This document shows positions 41,044 to 51,015 of a stretch of 64,000 nt of DNA, piece by piece. The translations under genes were made by a program, and so were the position numbers. Within the stretch, counting starts at the first letter, position 1, and the number at the start of each line of letters is the position of its first letter. The stretch lies in assembly GCA_963972195.1 (NCBI GenBank), contig CAXATH010000004.1:1-64000 (forward strand). Reading direction: 5' to 3'. The notes beneath the pieces are model-generated. The model saw nothing but the letters and a program-made list of their open reading frames with translations. It did no database searches and was not told where the DNA came from. The DNA comes from Litorimonas sp963972195. GTDB lineage: Bacteria > Pseudomonadota > Alphaproteobacteria > Caulobacterales > Maricaulaceae.

Positions 41044-42736
41044 CGGCTTCAAGCTCCGAAAGCTTTTTTATAAGCCCGGTTTCCAGCGCGTCGATTTTGT
41101 CCTGCCTTACATCTGTCTTCATCCCCGTTTGCGCCCCGGCGACATTGGCAGAAAACTCCATCCAAATTCGGTCTTGATGACGGTCCCAGTGCGGTAGATC
41201 TTCGCTGTTTGGATTTCCTGTTTTTGCAAAATTTGTCCAGAAAGAAGTCATTGTTTCTGAAAGACGTTTGTCTTCATCCGTATACCCAAACCCGTCACGT
41301 AGTCCGCCGAAGACAAAAGGAATTTCGGCGGAATGATACGCCCCTAAGGTTTGGCTCTCACTCGAAGGGATCCGACTAAAGAAATAAACATAGCTTGGGC
41401 TGGACAAAGCTTCATTGCGGCGGGCCGCATAACGAATATTCACGCCGAAAATATCATCCCCCATCATCTGAGTTCCGCTTTCGACAAAATCGTCGTCCAA
41501 ATTGTACAAAGCTTGAAGTGTCTCGCCTTGTCCTGGATAGACCTGATTTAGCTTGGTGATTTGCCTTTGGGGGTCATCCTTGGGGAACCCTTCTATCCAG
41601 ACGGAAGGTTCAGGGTCATCCGGAAAAAACAATGTCGCCTCATCCGCATTATACCCGGCGATAAAGGGAACGGAATTAATCTCCCCGCTCCGGAAGGCCT
41701 CGCCCACATTTTTCGGAAAGACATAGCCATCGCGGATATGGTGAAAAGCCTCATCCGAATTTTCTGGAAGGTTTTCCATGATTTTCTCTGCGGAAACAGC
41801 GCGTAGGTCCGAAGCGCTCGGCTCACTAAGTCCAACGGACTGCGCTACTTTTCGCCCCGTGGAATACCCGCTTGGCCATCCGGCCCCTTCGCCTGACATC
41901 TGCCCCAGATGATAGGTCGAGGCGCCGCTCTGGGCGATGGCTTTATCAAAAAGCCCTTTAGCAAGTGGGCTGGCCATAAGTTCTGTCACAGACCAGGCGC
42001 CAGCGCTTTCGCCGAAAATTGTCACATTGTCTGGATCTCCGCCGTAAGCAGAAATATTCTCCCTAACCCACTTTAACGCGGCCATTTGATCCAGCGTACC
42101 ATAATTTCCCGAGACGCCGTTCGGGTCCGCTTCTGAAAGGGCCGGATGGGCCATATAGCCAAAGACCCCGAGCCGATAATTAATTGTCACGAGAACCACG
42201 TCTTTTTCAACGAGGCCGTTGGATTGGTAAAAAGAGGTATCGCCTGAGCCGAATTGATGACCGCCGCCATGGATCCAAACCATGACGGGATATTTCTTTT
42301 CGCCTGAAACGTTGCCTGTGCGTACGTTCAGATATAGGCAGTCTTCGCTCATAGGCGCGGGCTCCTGCGACGCAACCACACGCTTAACAAACCACGTTTT
42401 TACAGCCCCGAAGCCTTGCCCCTCCAAAAGGCGGCTCATAAACCCGTCCTGGGTTAGAGCGGGCTGCATGCAACGATTTCCAAATTGCGACGCGTCGCGC
42501 GTTTCTACCCAATTGGGAGCGGACGCCGGCGCAGCCCAGCGCAGGTTATCAACCGGCGGGGCGGCATAAGGAATTCCGTTGAACGTATAAATTCCTGCAT
42601 CTTCTGTGGTGACGCCTTGGATCGGACCTTGAGTCGTCTCGAGAAGGGCGTTGGGCGAAAGTTGCGGCGATTCCTTGCCGCAAGAGGCAAGGATTAAACT
42701 CGTAAGTAATACACCCAAAGACCTATAGAATTTCAT
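41003..42736 (-). CDS. type-B carboxylesterase lipoprotein
   Basis: A 577-residue carboxylesterase with a lipoprotein signal (LTSLILASCG). The nucleophile elbow is FGESAGAWSV, the oxyanion loop is WIHGGGHQFGS, and EDCLYLNVRTG is the second family signature. The acid Glu lies near the YNADEATLFF segment and the His in GAYHSAEIPFVFGG. It should hydrolyse esters at the envelope surface. No obvious sister genes, and the upstream SUMF1-type gene is 27 bp away on the same strand, so they may form one transcript. The 3' end overlaps the nitrilase coding end by 41 bp. Confidence 0.93.
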   Translation of the reverse strand: MKFYRSLGVLLTSLILASCGKESPQLSPNALLETTQGPIQGVTTEDAGIYTFNGIPYAAPPVDNLRWAAPASAPNWVETRDASQFGNRCMQPALTQDGFMSRLLEGQGFGAVKTWFVKRVVASQEPAPMSEDCLYLNVRTGNVSGEKKYPVMVWIHGGGHQFGSGDTSFYQSNGLVEKDVVLVTINYRLGVFGYMAHPALSEADPNGVSGNYGTLDQMAALKWVRENISAYGGDPDNVTIFGESAGAWSVTELMASPLAKGLFDKAIAQSGASTYHLGQMSGEGAGWPSGYSTGRKVAQSVGLSEPSASDLRAVSAEKIMENLPENSDEAFHHIRDGYVFPKNVGEAFRSGEINSVPFIAGYNADEATLFFPDDPEPSVWIEGFPKDDPQRQITKLNQVYPGQGETLQALYNLDDDFVESGTQMMGDDIFGVNIRYAARRNEALSSPSYVYFFSRIPSSESQTLGAYHSAEIPFVFGGLRDGFGYTDEDKRLSETMTSFWTNFAKTGNPNSEDLPHWDRHQDRIWMEFSANVAGAQTGMKTDVRQDKIDALETGLIKKLSELEAVSRQTSRSIDAVD

Positions 42737-42763
42737 ACCCTGTTTCCCCCTGAAGCCCGCAAC

Positions 42764-43678
42764 CTACTTCTCTATGGTTCGAGCGAGCCTGAATCCATAA
42801 TCATCATATCGGTAATCGGTTGTGTATCGCAGACGTTTGGACGCCCGCATTTGATAGCCATGGGTCACCCAGGAACCGCCCCGCATAATGCGGTATTTAC
42901 AGTCGCCGTCCAGCCGAGCGCTCCCATTTACCGGAGCTCCGACATGACTCGGGTTCCAACAGTCCTGCACCCATTCATAAACATTGCCATGAATGTCATA
43001 AACGCCGAATTTATTGGCGGCGAAGCTGCCCACCGGAAGGGTTTTCCGGCGATATTGCCCTTTGGGCGCGTCACCATAAGGATGTTCACCATTAAAATTG
43101 GCCTGCGCGGCGGAGATGGAGTTTCCGGTCGAAAAAGGCTCTTTCGTTTGTCCGCGCGCCACATATTCCCACTCGGCCTCCGTCGGAAGGCGGTATCTGT
43201 ATCCGGTTGTTCGGTTTAACCAGTCAATATAGCTCTGCGCGTCATTCCAGCTGATATAGATAGCAGGACGGCTCCCCCGTCCCCATCCACCGTCCTTTGG
43301 ACGATAACCACGACACCCACCACCGGCCACACATTTGCGCCAGTCATTAAAGGTGATTTCGTATTTTCCAATTTCAAACGTGTAATCTATCGTCACTTTG
43401 TGACGCGGACCTTCATTATTATCGCGCCGCACTTCGTCTGCCGGGCTGCCCATCATAAAACTGCCAGGCGGAATGACCGCCATATTGCGCGAGGCCGGGG
43501 ACGGCTTGGAATGATCAATTATCCGGGGGCGAGGTCGCCTCACGGGTTTGGGCTTCGGCGGCTTGGCGTCAAAAGTTTCGTAATAAACGGCTGTTCGGGA
43601 GGCCGGGTCGACGGCGCATTCGGTAGGGAGAACGAAGCTCGCCCCCGATAAATATAAAGCGCAAATTTCTGAAATCAT
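42764..43678 (-). CDS. SUMF1/formylglycine-generating-enzyme fold protein
   Basis: A 304-residue protein. After a Pro/Arg-rich linker (KPPKPKPVRRPRPR) the SUMF1 fold begins at MAVIPPGSFMMGSPADE. Family marks are EIGKYEITFNDWRKC, RPAIYISWNDAQSYIDWLNRTTG, YRLPTEAEWEYVARG, GVYDIHGNVYEWVQD and MRGGSWVTHGYQMRAS. The catalytic Cys pair of true formylglycine enzymes (GGSFLCH..YC) is absent; here it is WVTHGYQ. So the protein is not expected to activate sulfatases, and no sulfatase is nearby. A weak signal-like N-terminus (ALYLSGASFVLPTECA) suggests export. Role unknown. Confidence 0.88.
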   Translation of the reverse strand: MISEICALYLSGASFVLPTECAVDPASRTAVYYETFDAKPPKPKPVRRPRPRIIDHSKPSPASRNMAVIPPGSFMMGSPADEVRRDNNEGPRHKVTIDYTFEIGKYEITFNDWRKCVAGGGCRGYRPKDGGWGRGSRPAIYISWNDAQSYIDWLNRTTGYRYRLPTEAEWEYVARGQTKEPFSTGNSISAAQANFNGEHPYGDAPKGQYRRKTLPVGSFAANKFGVYDIHGNVYEWVQDCWNPSHVGAPVNGSARLDGDCKYRIMRGGSWVTHGYQMRASKRLRYTTDYRYDDYGFRLARTIEK

Positions 43679-43829
43679 AAACTTGTCTGTCCCTTTTGGT
43701 CATTCCCCCAGACCTGCTTTGGCAATCACTACCACGGTTTCCCCTAAAGTTCTTAGGCTTAATATGGAGTTATTACAGTCAGTTTTTGACAGAGAGGGCC
43801 CCAGGGGCTGACTTTATTCTAGGTGAAAG

Positions 43830-44657
43830 TTAGTGATCATATCCCGGGTTTGTTCTTTGCAACTTTCGCATGAGGCCAGGCCAAACGAGGTTGTCTCCCA
43901 TTCCGGGAACGAAAGCGGCTGACCCCTGCTGATAAACCTTTTGTCCCATTGTTTCAGGCTCCTCATGCAAGGCGTCCTCAGACCCAACGGATTGCGCGAG
44001 AATTTGGGTTTTGCAGGCATTTTCAAGGAAATACATACGCAAAAAGGCGGTGCCGCAGGTTTTGCCCAATGTCAGGGTTCCGTGATTTCGTAAGAGCATA
44101 AGAGATTTATCTCCTAAATCTTTAACGATACGTTCGCGCTCATCCAGCTCTAGCGCAATGCCCTCATAATCATGATAGGCGAGGTCGTGCTGTACCTGCA
44201 TGGAAAACTGCGTATAGCGGCGCAGGCCCTTTTTCTGGACGCTCACAGCAATGCCGTAAGGTGTATGAACGTGAATGACGCATCCGGCGTCTTCCCGCGC
44301 CATGTGAACCGCGGAATGAATTGTAAACCCTGCAGGATTGACAAAATAGGGCGTATCCTGACAGATTTTCCCGTCCAGATCGATTTTAACAAGAGCGCTG
44401 GCGGTCATTTCGTCAAACATGACGCCGTAAGGATTAATCAGAAAACGCTCTTCCCCGTCCTCATCCGGAAGGCGAACGGAAATATGGGTAAACACAAGGT
44501 CTGACCACCCGTGAAGCGCGCAAAGCCGGTAGGTCGCCGCCAGTTGCTTTCTAAGAGTCCATTCCGCCTCGGAGACTTTTCCTTCCAATCTCGGAATTTC
44601 TGTCGGATCCGGGATCATGAAACCGGAGCTGGCATTGACGGCGCTTTGCGTATTCAT
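43830..44657 (-). CDS. class II aldolase/adducin family protein
   Basis: A 275-residue class II aldolase-fold protein. Zinc ligands are expected in AGCVIHVHTPYGIAVS and in LRNHGTLTLG. The N-terminal WTLRKQLAATYRLCALHGWSDLVFTHISVRLP (residues 30-62) is typical of the adducin-like group, including SVRLPDEDGEERFLINPYG. Aldolase or decarboxylase activity is known in relatives, and many close homologues are annotated only by fold. Its divergent neighbour is aldose 1-epimerase, which could mean sugar metabolism. Confidence 0.88.
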   Translation of the reverse strand: MNTQSAVNASSGFMIPDPTEIPRLEGKVSEAEWTLRKQLAATYRLCALHGWSDLVFTHISVRLPDEDGEERFLINPYGVMFDEMTASALVKIDLDGKICQDTPYFVNPAGFTIHSAVHMAREDAGCVIHVHTPYGIAVSVQKKGLRRYTQFSMQVQHDLAYHDYEGIALELDERERIVKDLGDKSLMLLRNHGTLTLGKTCGTAFLRMYFLENACKTQILAQSVGSEDALHEEPETMGQKVYQQGSAAFVPGMGDNLVWPGLMRKLQRTNPGYDH

Positions 44658-44742
44658 AAGTCTGTCCTCGCTAAATTATAATCTAATATGCGGCATCACG
44701 GCCCGACTTGGCAAGCGGGAGCTCGAGGCTTAAGGCAGGCGC

Positions 44743-45726
44743 ATGATACCTATTCAAAGATTTGGCACATTGCCGGACGGGAGCGACGTAGACAGCTTCA
44801 CCTTAAAAACGTCGACTGGCCTCTCCGCGACTCTTCTAAGTTATGGCGCGACATTGCAGTCTTTCTGCCTCCCCGATGGAACAGATATCGTTTTGGGATT
44901 CGATAATTTAGACGGTTACCTTGCGCCTCACCCTTATTTTGGCGCCGCGATTGGACGGGTCGCCAACCGCATTGAGAAAGCCAGGTTTCCACTGGACGGC
45001 CAAAGCATTTCAGTCAGCGCCAATGAAAATGAAAATACCCTTCACAGCGGCCCTGTCGGATTTGACCGGGTTAATTGGGAGGGACAGGTTGACGGATCTT
45101 CTGTTGTATTTCGTCATGTCAGCCCTGACGGATTCCAAGGCTACCCCGGCAATGTGACGGCCGAGTTCCGATATACTCTGGAGAAAAATGGCCTTCGTCT
45201 TGATATGTCAGCCAAGACAGATGCGCCAACGCCTATCAGCCTGACGGGACACAGCTATTTCAATCTGGGCGGCGGCGGTGTTTCTCAGCACTTCCTAACG
45301 ACTGAAGCGACGCATTTTTTTGAAACAGACGGACAAGGCATTAATCACGGCAAAACGCGGCCATTAAAAGCCTCGGACTTCAAATTCGGGGCTCCGACGA
45401 AAATCGGCTCAACTGAGATTGATCACCATTTTGATGTGCCCGGAGCTGGAGTTCGACCGATGGTCACCTTGAGTTCGCCGGACGGTATGCGGCACCTAAA
45501 AATCCTTTCGGATCTGCCTGGGCTTCAAATTTACACAGGCCATAAGTTAGGCCAAATCAAAGGAAAGCGGCAAAATCCCTATACAAACGGGGCGGGAATC
45601 GCGTTTGAACCGCAATTCCCGCCCAATATTGTTAACCTGCCCGCTCTGGGCGATATTATCTTAAGACCCGGCCAAAGCTGGGCTTTTACTATTCTCTATA
45701 AAATAGAAAATTTAAACGCAGCTTGA
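44743..45726 (+). CDS. galM: aldose 1-epimerase (mutarotase)
   Basis: A 327-residue GalM-family enzyme that interconverts alpha and beta anomers of sugars such as glucose and galactose. Features: YGATLQSFCLPDGTDIVLGFD, GRVANRIEKARFPLDG, LHSGPVGFDRVNWEG (with a catalytic His region), LTGHSYFNLGG (the general acid His) and GIAFEPQFPP (the catalytic Glu). It has no signal peptide and is cytoplasmic. The stop overlaps the convergent alanine dehydrogenase gene by 15 bp. The sugar it serves cannot be told. Confidence 0.92.
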   Translation: MIPIQRFGTLPDGSDVDSFTLKTSTGLSATLLSYGATLQSFCLPDGTDIVLGFDNLDGYLAPHPYFGAAIGRVANRIEKARFPLDGQSISVSANENENTLHSGPVGFDRVNWEGQVDGSSVVFRHVSPDGFQGYPGNVTAEFRYTLEKNGLRLDMSAKTDAPTPISLTGHSYFNLGGGGVSQHFLTTEATHFFETDGQGINHGKTRPLKASDFKFGAPTKIGSTEIDHHFDVPGAGVRPMVTLSSPDGMRHLKILSDLPGLQIYTGHKLGQIKGKRQNPYTNGAGIAFEPQFPPNIVNLPALGDIILRPGQSWAFTILYKIENLNAA

Positions 45727-46824
45727 GGCCGGAACCCAGTCAAGGCCCTGCGCTTCTGCAACGGCTTCAATCGTCAGTTTGCCTTCGCAGACATTCAGGC
45801 CGTTTAACAAATGTGGATCAGACGCCAGCGCTTCTTTCCAGCCCAGACGCGCCAGACGTTTGGCATGCACCAAGGTCGCAGCGTTGAGCGCGTAAGTTGA
45901 TGTACGGGCCACAGCCCCCGGCATATTCGCGACGCAGTAATGCACAACGCCGTCGACGATATAAGTCGGGTCATCATGAGTGGTCGCGCGGGAGCTTTCA
46001 AAACACCCGCCTTGGTCAATCGCCACATCCACAAGAACGGCCCCGTCCAGCATTGTCGACAAATGCTCACGCGTCACCAGTTTAGGCGCGGACGCACCCG
46101 GAATCAGAACCGCTCCGACAACCAGATCTGCAGTTGTCAAAAGCTCGTCCAGAACGGCAGGGGTAGACCGGACGATTTTAGCTTTATTTCCGAAATAGTA
46201 GGACAGCTCTTCCATACGCGTATTACTACGATCCAGGATAGTCACATCCGCCTGCATACCCACGGCCATTTGCGCCGCGTTGAAGCCGACATCACCGCCG
46301 CCGATAATCACGACTTTCGCCGGAGCTGTTCCGGGAACGCCGCCGAGCAAAACGCCGCGTCCGCCGCCGTCTTTTTGCAGGGCTTTCGCGCCGACCTGAA
46401 TAGACAGACGGCCTGCAACTTGGCTCATCGGGCGCAAAAGAGGCAAAAATCCACGATCGTCCGTAACGGTTTCATAGGCAATACAGACGGAACCGCTTTC
46501 AATTAGATCCTTTGTCTGGGGCGCGTCCGGGGCCAAGTGAAGAAATGTATAAAGAATTTGGCCTGGGCGCAGCATAGCGCGCTCGTTAGCTTGCGGCTCT
46601 TTAACCTTGATGATCATCTCGGCAGTCTCGAAGGTCTCCTTAGCGGTTTGAGCAATGGTGGCCCCAGCTGCAATATATTCTTCGTCCGAAGCGCCGATCC
46701 CGGCTCCGGCCTGAGTTTCCACGACGACGCTTTGGCCATCCTGAACAAGCTCAGCGACTGACTCCGGCGTTAGCCCAACGCGGTATTCGTGATTTTTAAT
46801 TTCCTTAGGGACGCCAATATGCAT
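45712..46824 (-). CDS. ald: alanine dehydrogenase
   Basis: The start is the ATG at 46824 with GGAG seven bases upstream; the longer frame has no conserved residues. This gives 370 residues, the normal length. The enzyme oxidises alanine to pyruvate with NAD. MHIGVPKEIKNHEYRVGLTPESV opens the N-terminal domain. The catalytic residues lie in IKVKEPQ and FLHLAPD, and the NAD Rossmann motif is VVIIGGGDVGFNAAQMAVG. It is divergent from an Lrp/AsnC regulator, the usual partner of alanine catabolism. A GAATATTC palindrome lies in between at 46915-46922. Confidence 0.96.
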   Translation of the reverse strand: MHIGVPKEIKNHEYRVGLTPESVAELVQDGQSVVVETQAGAGIGASDEEYIAAGATIAQTAKETFETAEMIIKVKEPQANERAMLRPGQILYTFLHLAPDAPQTKDLIESGSVCIAYETVTDDRGFLPLLRPMSQVAGRLSIQVGAKALQKDGGGRGVLLGGVPGTAPAKVVIIGGGDVGFNAAQMAVGMQADVTILDRSNTRMEELSYYFGNKAKIVRSTPAVLDELLTTADLVVGAVLIPGASAPKLVTREHLSTMLDGAVLVDVAIDQGGCFESSRATTHDDPTYIVDGVVHYCVANMPGAVARTSTYALNAATLVHAKRLARLGWKEALASDPHLLNGLNVCEGKLTIEAVAEAQGLDWVPASSCV

Positions 46825-46957
46825 TTGCTTACTCCATTTGTATATTTGATCGGGAATTAACAGACGCTGTTTCGATAAAATATCTAATTGCATTCAACAT
46901 TGCGCCCTTTATTCGAATATTCTACGAAGAATTTATGATTTATCTGTGTTTCACATC

Positions 46958-47422
46958 ATGATTGATGATATTGATCGAAAGATCCTGACGCTTCTACAAA
47001 CGGACTGTCGCCGATCTATCGCGGATATTGGCGAGTCCGTCGGTCTCTCCGCTTCAGCCTGTCATCGCCGGATAGGTATATTAGAGAAAAATGGCGTTAT
47101 TGAGCATTACTCCGCGCGCCTGAACGGCGAGAAGCTCGGCTTTAACATGACGTTTTATGTGGAAGTCACCCTTGAGGGACAAAGCGAAGCAATTCTGTCT
47201 GCGTTTGAAAAAGCTGCGCTGGCGAGGCCTGAAGTGCTGGAATGCCACCTAATGACAGGCATCGCGGATTATCTTATTAAGGTCGCCGCCCCTGACACCA
47301 AAGAATATGAACGGTTATATCGCCGCGTCATCGCCGCCCTTCCTCATGTTAGCCGCATCCAATCTTCGCTCGTAATGAAAACTGTCAAAAGGTGGGGTGG
47401 ATATCCGCCGAGGAAAACCTGA
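46958..47422 (+). CDS. Lrp/AsnC family regulator
   Basis: The start is the ATG at 46958 (MIDDIDRKILTLLQTD); the upstream GTG is less likely. This gives 154 residues. The helix-turn-helix is IADIGESVGLSASACHRRIGILEKNGVIEHYSA, and the RAM effector domain has NMTFYVEVTLEGQ and MTGIADYLIKVAAPD. It is divergent from ald, so it probably senses alanine and activates ald, as in BkdR/AldR-type pairs; this is inferred from context. Confidence 0.92.
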   Translation: MIDDIDRKILTLLQTDCRRSIADIGESVGLSASACHRRIGILEKNGVIEHYSARLNGEKLGFNMTFYVEVTLEGQSEAILSAFEKAALARPEVLECHLMTGIADYLIKVAAPDTKEYERLYRRVIAALPHVSRIQSSLVMKTVKRWGGYPPRKT

Positions 47423-47599
47423 GGCGTTGAATCTGTTTCGAACGTCACATGGCATTTAGATGGCAGAAATTTCACTCGATATAGTGAAAAAAATCAGGCT
47501 TTTGCATAGACCGTGACGAGACGATTGGGTAAGGCGAACAATAAAGGTAACGCTTTGCCTTTTCTTTAAAGTAACGCAAACGGAACTCACAGGGGACAG

Positions 47600-49990
47600 A
47601 TGACACAGCAACGGCCACACATCTCCCGTTTGCGATCAGCCGCCCTTTTGAGAACCAGTGCTGTTGCCGCAGTTCTTTTTATAACCGGGGCAGCTCTTCC
47701 GGCTTACGCTCAGATCGGGGTCAGCGAAACCGCGGCTGGAACCAACCGACCTTTACAACTTGCCCCTGACAGCCCTTACCGGGACCCTGATCTTATTTAT
47801 CTGGAAGCGAACAGCCTTACAAATGATGAAAAGGCCAATATACTGACCGTTTCCGGTGAGGTTGAAGGGCGGTACCAGGACCGAACCCTTCGTGCTGAAA
47901 CCGTCGTCTATGATCTGAATACCGGCGAAATCGTGGCGACAGGCAATGTGATTTTGATTGATGCAACTGGCTCCACCCAATACGCTGACAAGCTTGAACT
48001 TTCTGACGAACTAGAGGCCGGTACCGCAACCAACTATACAGGCCGCATTGAGGGCGGTGGCGTGGTCGGAGCGCGGTTTGTCAATCGCAACACCAATGAA
48101 GAATTTGAATTCTACAATGCATATTATACAGCCTGCGAACTTTGTCGGGCCGCAGATGGCGATGTGGAAACCCCGTCATGGAGATTAAGGGCCAAACGCG
48201 TCCGACAGGACAAAGATACCCGCACAATCCGTTATAATGATGCGGTCTTGGAGCTTCTGGGCGTTCCTGTTCTCTATACGCCCTACCTTGCCCATCCGGA
48301 TCCGAGCGCCGAGAGGGCCAGTGGCCTATTAACGCCTTTCGTCGGGCTGGCCAGTGATAAAGGCTTCACGCTTGAAGCTCCCTATTACTGGGCCATTGAT
48401 GACTACACCGAGGCAACCATCACGCCGCGCGTTTTTTCCAAAGTAAACCCTTTAATGGAGTATCAATTCGCGCGTCTGTTCAATACAGGCCGCGTGGATG
48501 TTGAGGGCAGCTTTACCTATGGCAGTATTTTTGACCGCGACGGTAATGCGTTTGATGATCCGAACCGTTTTTTCGACCCCAGTACCGCCCCGACAGGTAA
48601 ACGCTGGCGCTCCCATATTTTTGCGGACGGCTATTTTGAACCGACAGATTTTTGGACATATGGCTTCGGCGTCCAGCTCGCGACGGACGATAACTATTTG
48701 AACCGCTACGATTTGAATGAACGCCCCGGCACGCGCGGCGTTTACGATTCCGAGAGCCGCCGCAATACGTCGCAAGCCTATCTTGTGGGTCAAGACGACG
48801 ACGTACGTTTCAGCGTTTCTACCGTGGGCTTTCAGGATCTTCGGAGCCGCATAATCGAACTTGGGAATGATCAACTCCGCCTTTTTGAAGATAATGATGA
48901 CGCACTTCCTATCGTAGCGCCGAAAATAGAATTGGAAAAATATGTCTCAGACCCAATTCTGGATGGACGTCTAAAGCTATTCGGTGACACAACCTGGCTG
49001 ACCCGCCAAGAGGGAACCGATTATGGCCGGGGTACGATCGGGCTCGATTATTCTCGCACTTGGATTGCGCCGGGCGGAATAGAGGTTCAGCCTTTCGCCA
49101 ATGCAAGGTTTGATTATTATGAAATTGAACCGGAAGGCGGCGTGAAAAATGAATTTAACCGGACTTTGGGCCAAGTCGGTGTGGACGCGCGCTATCCATT
49201 TATCCGTTCCGATGGAAATGTAACCTGGATACTTGAACCCCGTGTCCAAGTGACTCAAAACTTTGGTGATGCAAAACTAGACCAGTTTACGACGTTGGAT
49301 TCAAACGGGTTTGCGGTCGATCTGGCTCAAGACGGAACCGATATAGATCTCGATCAGGCGCTGTTTTGGGAGTCCAACAAAGCCGCAGGTTATGACTTGT
49401 GGGAAGATGGTCTTCGGGCCGATGTCGGCGCCTCTGTCAGTGCAAACTGGAGTGATAACCGCGCGCAACTATTTGTCGGGCAGAGCTACACCACTGATAC
49501 CAATACGGAATTTGATGCAAGTTCTGGATTGCGGGATGACAATTCGGATCTTGTCGGTTTATTCGAACTTGATTTGGGACAGCGCTTTTCATCTAAGACG
49601 CGAGTGCGCTTTGATGAAGATTCGGCCAGCTTCCGCAGGATCGATTCGTCCTTCCGATACCGCGATAGTAGGTTCGATTTGTCCACACGCTATTACCGCA
49701 TCGACAGCGCCAGCAATCCGCTCCTCGCTATCAACAACGCCCCTTCCGAAGAAGTTTCCGGGGCGCTGGGCGTAAAGATTACGGATAAATGGAGAACCCG
49801 CTACACAGGCTATTACGACATCGACAGCAATAATCTGCGTCGCCAGAGCCTCTCATTGACCTATCAGGATGACTGCACTCTGATTGAACTGACCTATAAC
49901 AGAGAAAATCTGGCCAATGACGCCATTCGCGATTCGTCGGGCTTTGGCATCCGCATCGCCCTGTTAACTTTAGGCGATAGCGGCAATTAG
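47600..49990 (+). CDS. lptD: LPS-assembly protein LptD
   Basis: A 796-residue LptD, the outer-membrane translocon that inserts LPS with LptE. A signal peptide ends near ALPAYAQ. The LptA-like jellyroll covers about residues 60-155 (NILTVSGEVEGRYQDRTL, VVYDLNTGEIVATGNVIL), followed by the large beta barrel. Cysteines at residues 179 and 182 (ACELC) and 759 (YQDDCTLIEL) fit the disulfide plan of the family, which links the N-terminal domain to the barrel. It is a single gene here, without the surA-pdxA-ksgA neighbours common in other proteobacteria. It is essential in most LPS-bearing bacteria. Confidence 0.95.
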   Translation: MTQQRPHISRLRSAALLRTSAVAAVLFITGAALPAYAQIGVSETAAGTNRPLQLAPDSPYRDPDLIYLEANSLTNDEKANILTVSGEVEGRYQDRTLRAETVVYDLNTGEIVATGNVILIDATGSTQYADKLELSDELEAGTATNYTGRIEGGGVVGARFVNRNTNEEFEFYNAYYTACELCRAADGDVETPSWRLRAKRVRQDKDTRTIRYNDAVLELLGVPVLYTPYLAHPDPSAERASGLLTPFVGLASDKGFTLEAPYYWAIDDYTEATITPRVFSKVNPLMEYQFARLFNTGRVDVEGSFTYGSIFDRDGNAFDDPNRFFDPSTAPTGKRWRSHIFADGYFEPTDFWTYGFGVQLATDDNYLNRYDLNERPGTRGVYDSESRRNTSQAYLVGQDDDVRFSVSTVGFQDLRSRIIELGNDQLRLFEDNDDALPIVAPKIELEKYVSDPILDGRLKLFGDTTWLTRQEGTDYGRGTIGLDYSRTWIAPGGIEVQPFANARFDYYEIEPEGGVKNEFNRTLGQVGVDARYPFIRSDGNVTWILEPRVQVTQNFGDAKLDQFTTLDSNGFAVDLAQDGTDIDLDQALFWESNKAAGYDLWEDGLRADVGASVSANWSDNRAQLFVGQSYTTDTNTEFDASSGLRDDNSDLVGLFELDLGQRFSSKTRVRFDEDSASFRRIDSSFRYRDSRFDLSTRYYRIDSASNPLLAINNAPSEEVSGALGVKITDKWRTRYTGYYDIDSNNLRRQSLSLTYQDDCTLIELTYNRENLANDAIRDSSGFGIRIALLTLGDSGN

Positions 49991-50032
49991 ATTTAAGCTC
50001 CGCCCACCGGGCCAGCGGAACAGCGGAACAGC

Positions 50033-50815
50033 TTACCCCACAAATGATTTTTCGACGACAAATTCAGCCGGTTGGGAGTTTGAACCCTCTTTCAAGCCAA
50101 AACCTTCTACCAGTTTAGCCGTATCATCAATCATGTCTTTCGAGCCGCAAATCATAACGCGATCTTCTTCGGGATTGAGAGGCGGGACGCCTGCATTTGT
50201 GAACAGATCTCCTGACTCGATCAAAGTCGTAATTCGGCCTTTCAGCGGGTAGTCTTCGCGTGTCAGCGAGGTAAGATGCAAAAGCTTATCCCCGATCATT
50301 TCGCCAACGAGCGGGTCATCCTTCAAACTCTCGACAAGGCGTAAACCATAGGACAGCTCCGCGCGCTGACGGCAGGTATGGGTCAAAATGACTTGGTCGT
50401 AACGCTCATAGGTTTCCGGGTCACGGATGAGTGATGCAAAAGGCGCAATCCCCGTCCCTGTCGAGAACATATAAAGTCGCTTCCCGAGAAGCAAAGCGTC
50501 CAGAACCAATGTTCCGACGGGTTTGCGGCCTAATAATACCGTATCGCCCTTTTTAATTTTCTGAAGGCGTGACGTCAGAGGGCCGTCAGGGACTTTGATA
50601 GAGAAAAACTCCAGACTTTCGTCCCAGCTCGGCGACGCGACAGAATAAGCCCGCATGACCGGACGTTTCTGACTCGGTAGCGCCGGCAGTCCAATCATAA
50701 TAAACTCGCCAGAACGAAAACGGAAAGATTTCGGGCGCGAGATATTGAAGCTGAAGAGACGATCCGTATAGTGCTCAACATCAATGACGGTTTCTTCTGT
50801 GGGAGCGTTTGACAT
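50033..50815 (-). CDS. fpr: ferredoxin/flavodoxin-NADP reductase
   Basis: The start is ATG 50815 (MSNAPTEETVIDVEHYTDRLFSF). The 260-residue enzyme moves electrons between NADPH and ferredoxin or flavodoxin. FAD motif: VMRAYSVASPSWD. NADP motifs: MFSTGTGIAPFASLIRD and VMICGSKDMIDD. The C-terminus ends FVVEKSFVG, as in the bacterial Fpr group. It is divergent from the methylmalonyl-CoA mutase genes, and a GTTCT/AGAAC dyad lies in the gap. Confidence 0.94.
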   Translation of the reverse strand: MSNAPTEETVIDVEHYTDRLFSFNISRPKSFRFRSGEFIMIGLPALPSQKRPVMRAYSVASPSWDESLEFFSIKVPDGPLTSRLQKIKKGDTVLLGRKPVGTLVLDALLLGKRLYMFSTGTGIAPFASLIRDPETYERYDQVILTHTCRQRAELSYGLRLVESLKDDPLVGEMIGDKLLHLTSLTREDYPLKGRITTLIESGDLFTNAGVPPLNPEEDRVMICGSKDMIDDTAKLVEGFGLKEGSNSQPAEFVVEKSFVG

Positions 50816-50903
50816 ACATCTATCCAAAAGCGTGTGTGTTGTAATCAAGCCGCCCTATAGGCGGGGTAGTGCTGAAAGGCAACATTCTATATAAGAAACA
50901 TGT

Positions 50904-50919
50904 GTTCTATACACAGAAC
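50904..50919. promoter_or_regulatory. dyad in fpr-mutA divergent region
   Basis: GTTCT-ATACAC-AGAAC is a perfect 5-bp inverted repeat with a 6-bp spacer, about 97 bp upstream of mutA and 89 bp from fpr. It may be a regulator site for either gene. Confidence 0.3.
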
Positions 50920-51015
50920 GACAGAATTTCAAATTTCTGGTCTGGAATACAGCTCAGCTCTGGCTTTGCCTGCGCTCTGAACATACACTGAAATTTCATT
51001 TTAAATAAGTTGGTT

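Noticed and set aside
43740..43829. GGGCCCC/GGGGC sequence as terminator of the class II aldolase
   Set aside because: No good stem plus T tract on either strand.
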